Assembly (NCBI GenBank): GCA_002343335.1
Contig: DDSI01000244.1
Span: 1-10,590 of the forward strand
Direction of reading: 5' to 3'
Source: Bacteriovoracaceae bacterium UBA2394
Lineage (GTDB): Bacteria; Bdellovibrionota; UBA2394
Length of the DNA: 10,590 nt
Position 1 is the stretch's first letter. The number at the start of each line of letters is the position of its first letter. Shown here one piece after another: positions 6,743 to 10,590 of this stretch. The position numbers and the translations under genes were made by a program. The notes under the pieces were generated by a model. That model was not told the origin of the DNA. It ran no database searches and saw nothing but the letters and a program-made list of their open reading frames with translations.

Positions 6743-8701
6743 ATGAATATTCTTGAAATCCCTACCTTTGAAAAGAATCCGGAAGCGATTTGGAATTCAG
6801 TTCGGACGCTGATTGCACGAGGAAAAGAGATCGTTGCAAAAATTGGCACTCAATCGGATAGCTCCCTTACGTTTTCCTCGACTTTGGGCGCTTTAGATGA
6901 TCTCAGCTTTGATGAAACGGTAGTGATCAATCGAATTCACTTGCTCCAAAATGTTTCGCCCGATGAAGCCATTCGTAAAACCGCTCAAGAGGCCTACAAC
7001 GAATATCAAAATTGGGCCATTGAGCGCGCTTACGATCCTCACGTTTATGCCAAGGTGATGACCTATTCAAAAACTCCCGAGGCCGCCAAACTCATCGGAG
7101 AGCAGAAAAAATATTTAGAAGAGACTCTTCGCGACTATCGCCGTTTAGGCTTTGAACTTGCCGCCGATAAAAAGGAAAGCCTGAAGGAATTGCAGAAGAA
7201 ACTTTCGCAGCTAGAGACCGATTTCTCTCAATTCATTAATGATTACGAAGATGAAGTCTGGGTAACCAAGGAAGATTTAGACGGTCTCGATGAGGATTTT
7301 ATTCGCGGTTTAAGATCGGAAAATGGAAAGTATCGCGTCACGCTTCAGTATCCCGACTATTTACCCATCATGGAATTTTGCAAGAACGAAGCGCTACGGA
7401 AGACGCTCGTACTTAAAAAGTTAAACACCGCTACCAAAACCAACAAAACGCTCATCAATGAGATGATTTCCCTTCGGGACCAGATCGCTCGGACTCTGGG
7501 TTACAAGGCCTGGAACCATTACGTCCTCGAGGAGCGGATGGCGAAGACACCCGAGCGAGTGAACGCCTTTTTGACTAACTTTGAAGCCAAATTGAAACCG
7601 AAAGCTCAGATTGAGCTAAACGAACTTCGACGCTTAAAACGGGAAGAGACGGGCGATCCCCAAGCGGAAATTCAACTTTGGGATTATGGCTACTTTGCAT
7701 CCAAATCGAAGAAATTGAAATTTCAAATCGACGCACAGAAATTGAAGGAACACTTTCCCCTGCAGACCGTGTTGGCAGGCATGCTGAAGCTCGTCGAAAA
7801 ACTTTTCAGTCTTAAATTTACAGAATTGCCAAAGGGCACTTACGAAACATGGCATGAAGATGCGCGCTTAATCCGCGTCGATGATGCAAAGTCTGGCGAG
7901 GGACTTGGATATTTCTACATGGATCTCTTTCCTCGGAGCGGAAAATACGGGCACGCTGCTGCTTTTGGCCTCACACCTGGAAAGCTTTTAACGAATGGCA
8001 AATATCAACGTCCCGTCTGTGCGATGGTGTGCAACTTTCCATCGCAAAGTCCTTCCCTACTCGCCCATGGCGAAGTGGAAACGCTCTTCCACGAGTTTGG
8101 CCACATCTTGCATGGCATTCTCACGCGCGCTCAGTTCAACCGCTTTTCTGGAACCAGTGTGGCATGGGATTTTGTGGAAGCGCCTTCGCAAATTATGGAG
8201 AACTGGTGCTGGGATCCCAAGATTCTTGAAATGATCACGCCGAGCGATAAAAAGATTCCCCATGAAATGGTGGATCGAATGAATGAAGCTAAGAAGGCTG
8301 GGATGGGCTTGTTCTATCTTCGTCAACTGAGCTTTGCAAAAACGGATCTTGCACTACACGATGCGGGCGATCAAAAAGATGCCGACAGTCTGATGAAACG
8401 CATCGTCTCAGAAACCTTTTTACCCCATCCCGAAGAGACATCTCCGGCTGCGGGGTTTGGGCATATGGTGGGTTATGCCTCCGGTTACTATGGCTACTCA
8501 TGGGCAGACGTCATGGCCGCTGACATGTTCTCACTTTTTAAAAATGTGGGACTGCTGGATGAGAAAACGGGATTACGACTTCGCCAAGAGATTTTCGAGC
8601 CCGGATCATCCCGAGATGAAAATGTGTCGCTCGAAAAATTTTTGGGACGACCGCTCTCCCAGGAAGCATTCTTCAAGGATCTAGGGCTAGAAGCTGCCTG
8701 A
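6743..8701 (+). CDS. M3-family zinc metallopeptidase, thimet oligopeptidase-like
   Basis: This 652-residue cytoplasmic oligopeptidase is predicted to cleave short peptides, as PrlC/OpdA and thimet oligopeptidase do; it has no signal peptide. The gluzincin motif HEFGH is at 450-454 (His450, Glu451, His454), and the third zinc ligand Glu479 is in DFVEAPSQ, the M3 hallmark spacing. Upstream, GYFYMDLFPRSGKYGHAAAF is the conserved M3 substrate-channel segment. Downstream, GYASGYYGYSWADVMAADMF supplies the Tyr-rich loop that stabilises the transition state. Residues from about 100 to 400 are the helical domain. All catalytic residues are present and the length is usual (650-690). ATG 6743 has only a weak GAGA ribosome site. 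It is divergent from pccB and 43 bases upstream of the biotin carboxylase gene, so it may head a peptidase-BC-BCCP unit. OpdA versus Dcp versus eukaryote-like thimet subfamily cannot be settled by eye. Confidence 0.93.
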   Translation: MNILEIPTFEKNPEAIWNSVRTLIARGKEIVAKIGTQSDSSLTFSSTLGALDDLSFDETVVINRIHLLQNVSPDEAIRKTAQEAYNEYQNWAIERAYDPHVYAKVMTYSKTPEAAKLIGEQKKYLEETLRDYRRLGFELAADKKESLKELQKKLSQLETDFSQFINDYEDEVWVTKEDLDGLDEDFIRGLRSENGKYRVTLQYPDYLPIMEFCKNEALRKTLVLKKLNTATKTNKTLINEMISLRDQIARTLGYKAWNHYVLEERMAKTPERVNAFLTNFEAKLKPKAQIELNELRRLKREETGDPQAEIQLWDYGYFASKSKKLKFQIDAQKLKEHFPLQTVLAGMLKLVEKLFSLKFTELPKGTYETWHEDARLIRVDDAKSGEGLGYFYMDLFPRSGKYGHAAAFGLTPGKLLTNGKYQRPVCAMVCNFPSQSPSLLAHGEVETLFHEFGHILHGILTRAQFNRFSGTSVAWDFVEAPSQIMENWCWDPKILEMITPSDKKIPHEMVDRMNEAKKAGMGLFYLRQLSFAKTDLALHDAGDQKDADSLMKRIVSETFLPHPEETSPAAGFGHMVGYASGYYGYSWADVMAADMFSLFKNVGLLDEKTGLRLRQEIFEPGSSRDENVSLEKFLGRPLSQEAFFKDLGLEAA

Positions 8702-8707
8702 AATCCC

Positions 8708-8737
8708 TTGAGGCGTCTCTCCGATCACCGTTAGAGT
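8708..8737 (+). promoter_or_regulatory. Candidate promoter for a leaderless BC transcript
   Basis: TTGAGG (8708-8713) and TAGAGT (8732-8737) are separated by 18 bases and match the sigma70 consensus at 4/6 each. The -10-like box ends 7 bases before ATG 8745, which has no Shine-Dalgarno. The same 18-base spacer and 7-base gap occur before the TPR gene. If used, the BC gene would be expressed independently of the peptidase, from a transcript starting at its AUG. Confidence 0.33.
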
Positions 8738-8744
8738 TGCGCCA

Positions 8745-10229
8745 ATGTTTAAAAAGCTTCTGGTGGCAAATCGCGGGGAGATCGCCGTTCGAATTCTAAG
8801 GGCCGCGAAAGAGCAAGGTCTCTCGACCGTCGCGGTTTATTCTGAAGAAGATGCTGCAGCCTTGCATGTTCGGGAAGCCGATGAGGCCGTTTGCATTGGT
8901 CCCGCGGAAAGCCAAAAGTCTTACCTTCGAGTAGATGGAATTTTAGAAGCGGCGAAAAAAACGAAGGCCGACGCGGTACATCCCGGCTACGGATTTCTCT
9001 CTGAAAATGCTAAATTCGCGGAAGCTTGCGAAAAAGCCAAACTCACCTTTGTGGGACCGACCTCAAAGATGATCGATGCCATGGGAGACAAAGTTCGCTC
9101 CAGAGAAACGGTTGCGAAAAACAAAGTACCGACCGTTCCAGGCACCGATGGCATCACCGATTTAAAAAGCGCCGTTCAGCAGGTCGAGAAGTTACAGAAA
9201 GCTCGAAAGGATTTCGTCTATCCATTGCTGGTGAAAGCGGCGGGCGGAGGCGGTGGGAAGGGGATGCGGATTGTTCGAAAACCGTCTGAGTTGAAAGAAA
9301 ATTTGGAGCGCGCGCAATCTGAAAGTATCAAAGCCTTCAACAACCCCATGATCTTCGTGGAGCGCTACATTGAAAATCCGAGGCATATTGAAGTTCAAGT
9401 CCTCGGCGATGGAAAGACGACGCTTCATCTTTATGAGCGCGAATGTTCACTGCAGCGCCGTCATCAAAAAGTGGTGGAAGAAGCGCTCAGTCCAAGCCTA
9501 GATGAAACCACGCGAAAAAAGATTTTGGAGGCGGGGGTTCGCGCGGCAGAATCCGTGGGATATAAAAGCGCGGGCACGGTGGAGTTCATCGTGAGCGAAC
9601 AAAATGATTTCTTTTTCTTAGAAATGAACACGCGCATCCAAGTGGAGCATCCGGTTACGGAAGCCATCACGGGAATCGATTTGATCGAACAGCAGCTGAA
9701 CATCGCTCAAGGCCAGAAATTAAAAATCAGACAATCCGATATTGTTACTCGTGGTCATGCGATCGAAGCGCGGCTTTACGCCGAGGACTGCGACTCAAAT
9801 TTTTTACCCCAACCAGGACCGCTGCACTTTTTAAGATTTCCTCATTGGAAAGGCGTACGAGTCGATACAGGAGTGGTGAGTCCCACAAAAATCTCCTCTT
9901 TTTATGATCCAATGATCGCGAAGGTGATCGCTTGGGCACCCGATCGAGAAAGTTGCCGTGAAAAGCTGAAACTGTTTCTGGGGGCGACTGAAATTGAAGG
10001 CCTCATTACGAATAAGGCCTTCTTGCTCGAGATTCTTGGTTCCAAATTTTTCCAGAAAGGTCGTTACCACACCCATCTTTTGGAAAGTGCCGATTGGCGA
10101 AAAACCCCCAAGCCCTCATCGAAAATTTTGGCGGCCTTTTGCTTGAAGGATTACCTCGATAACCGCATCGATTTTAGCGCGACCTCTCGAAGCGCCTGGC
10201 AGGAGGCATACGATGCGGTGGCAAATTGA
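8745..10229 (+). CDS. accC: Biotin carboxylase subunit of acyl-CoA carboxylase (PccA N-terminal part)
   Basis: This ATP-grasp enzyme carboxylates carrier-bound biotin with bicarbonate and ATP, feeding the PccB-type carboxyltransferase. The N-terminus MFKKLLVANRGEIAVRI is canonical. HPGYGFLSEN is at about 79-88, the glycine-rich ATP lid GGGGGKGMR at 167-175 and ERECSLQRRHQK at 231-242. The catalytic and metal residues are in GTVEF (Glu280) and EMNTRIQVEHPVTE (from Glu293), and EARLYAED-xxxx-FLPQPG follows near 340-355. At 494 residues it is about 45 longer than E. coli AccC. The tail (about 450-494) looks like the linker and first helix that in one-chain PCC alpha subunits lead into the BT domain. 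The stop overlaps the carrier gene by 17 bases. The FLPQPG form is common in acyl-CoA (PCC/MCC) alpha chains. Acetyl-CoA use cannot be ruled out from this subunit alone. Confidence 0.95.
   Translation: MFKKLLVANRGEIAVRILRAAKEQGLSTVAVYSEEDAAALHVREADEAVCIGPAESQKSYLRVDGILEAAKKTKADAVHPGYGFLSENAKFAEACEKAKLTFVGPTSKMIDAMGDKVRSRETVAKNKVPTVPGTDGITDLKSAVQQVEKLQKARKDFVYPLLVKAAGGGGGKGMRIVRKPSELKENLERAQSESIKAFNNPMIFVERYIENPRHIEVQVLGDGKTTLHLYERECSLQRRHQKVVEEALSPSLDETTRKKILEAGVRAAESVGYKSAGTVEFIVSEQNDFFFLEMNTRIQVEHPVTEAITGIDLIEQQLNIAQGQKLKIRQSDIVTRGHAIEARLYAEDCDSNFLPQPGPLHFLRFPHWKGVRVDTGVVSPTKISSFYDPMIAKVIAWAPDRESCREKLKLFLGATEIEGLITNKAFLLEILGSKFFQKGRYHTHLLESADWRKTPKPSSKILAAFCLKDYLDNRIDFSATSRSAWQEAYDAVAN
10201..10206 (+). 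promoter_or_regulatory. Shine-Dalgarno of the biotin carrier gene, inside accC
   Basis: A perfect AGGAGG lies 6 bases before ATG 10213 and within the last codons of the biotin carboxylase gene. It fixes the carrier start and implies coupled translation giving matched amounts of BC and carrier. Confidence 0.75.
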
Positions 10230-10590
10230 AATCCCTGGTGAAAAGGATCCTTCCCATATCGAACTTTTGGAAATCAGAAACGGTCACGAATTCGTGTTTC
10301 AAGTGGACGGAGAGATAGTCACACTCACGAATCCAAAGGCCTTTCCCTATTCCATTGAAACTAGTGAACTAAAATTATCTTTTGAATCGCGCTCTCCCAC
10401 CAAATGGAGAGCATCCGTGGGATCCGAACTCTTCACCGTGAATCCGATCTCCATGTCCGCCGGAGGCTCTTCCCAATCGAAAGAAGTGCGTTCGCTCATG
10501 CCGGGCCGCGTGTTAAAGATTCTGATAAGGCCGGGTCAAGAGGTGGAAGCCGATCAGCCCCTTCTCGTTTTAGAAGCCATGAAAATGGAA
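10213..10590 (+). CDS. Biotin carboxyl carrier subunit with BT-like N-terminal domain (cut by window end)
   Basis: 126 codons are open to the window edge. Residues 91-126 are the start of a biotinyl domain (EVRSLMPGRVLKILIRPGQEVEADQP...), with EAMKME as the last six residues. Lys124 (codon 10582-10584) is the expected biotinylated lysine, so roughly 35-45 residues are missing. Residues 1-80 are beta-rich (WQIEIPG, IELLEIRNGHEFVFQVDG, WRASVGSELFTV). Residues 3-33 resemble the BT domain of PCC alpha chains, which begins with a W-x-[LI]-x-[IV] strand and has an F-x-V-x-VDG strand; in PCC this domain docks the alpha chain onto beta. A Ser/Gly linker (MSAGGSSQSK) separates it from the biotinyl domain. 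Together with the preceding gene it would make a whole PCC alpha subunit in two pieces. The BT resemblance is from memory of PCCA sequences; the biotinyl call is firm. Confidence 0.9.
   Translation, partial: MRWQIEIPGEKDPSHIELLEIRNGHEFVFQVDGEIVTLTNPKAFPYSIETSELKLSFESRSPTKWRASVGSELFTVNPISMSAGGSSQSKEVRSLMPGRVLKILIRPGQEVEADQPLLVLEAMKME

Overview
The window looks like ordinary chromosomal DNA from a Gram-negative bacterium. An outer-membrane-barrel-like protein, a lipoprotein signal peptide and peptidoglycan-recycling enzymes all point to a diderm. Base composition is near 50% G+C and coding is dense on both strands. The mix of an AmgK/MurU pair, an odd-chain acyl-CoA carboxylase and a membrane-anchored TPR protein of the YfgM-like type would fit Bdellovibrionota or another former deltaproteobacterial lineage. 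That placement is inference and weak. I see no tRNA, rRNA, CRISPR, insertion sequence, phage or plasmid signature.

Left arm (1-6658, all minus strand, so read from right to left). The order is pccB (acyl-CoA/propionyl-CoA carboxylase beta), amgK (sugar kinase), murU (nucleotidyltransferase), a TPR membrane protein, proS (prolyl-tRNA synthetase), a small secreted beta-barrel-like protein, and the start of a lipoprotein cut by the window edge. pccB/amgK share a GTGA overlap, amgK/murU overlap by 20 bases, and the TPR gene abuts proS with no gap (TAG directly followed by ATG). Intergenic gaps otherwise grow from 55 to 67 to 145 bases. The first three genes look translationally coupled; later genes may have their own promoters.

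Right arm (6743-10590, all plus strand). An M3-family zinc oligopeptidase is followed 43 bases later by a biotin carboxylase (BC), whose end overlaps by 17 bases the start of a biotin carboxyl carrier protein. The window ends exactly on the biotinylation motif EAMKME. The two arms diverge from an 84-base region (6659-6742) that holds a small inverted repeat.

Functionally, the carboxylase is complete in parts but split: carboxyltransferase on one strand, BC and carrier on the other, with the peptidase heading the second unit. A conserved Asp in the carboxyltransferase suggests propionyl-CoA as substrate. AmgK and MurU together would convert recovered MurNAc to UDP-MurNAc, a bypass of de novo UDP-MurNAc synthesis. 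The most interesting points are the coupling of that recycling pair to pccB, the split alpha subunit broken at the BC/BT boundary, and two SD-less starts that sit 7 bases after very similar TAGANT boxes (possible leaderless transcripts). I see no clearly undescribed system.
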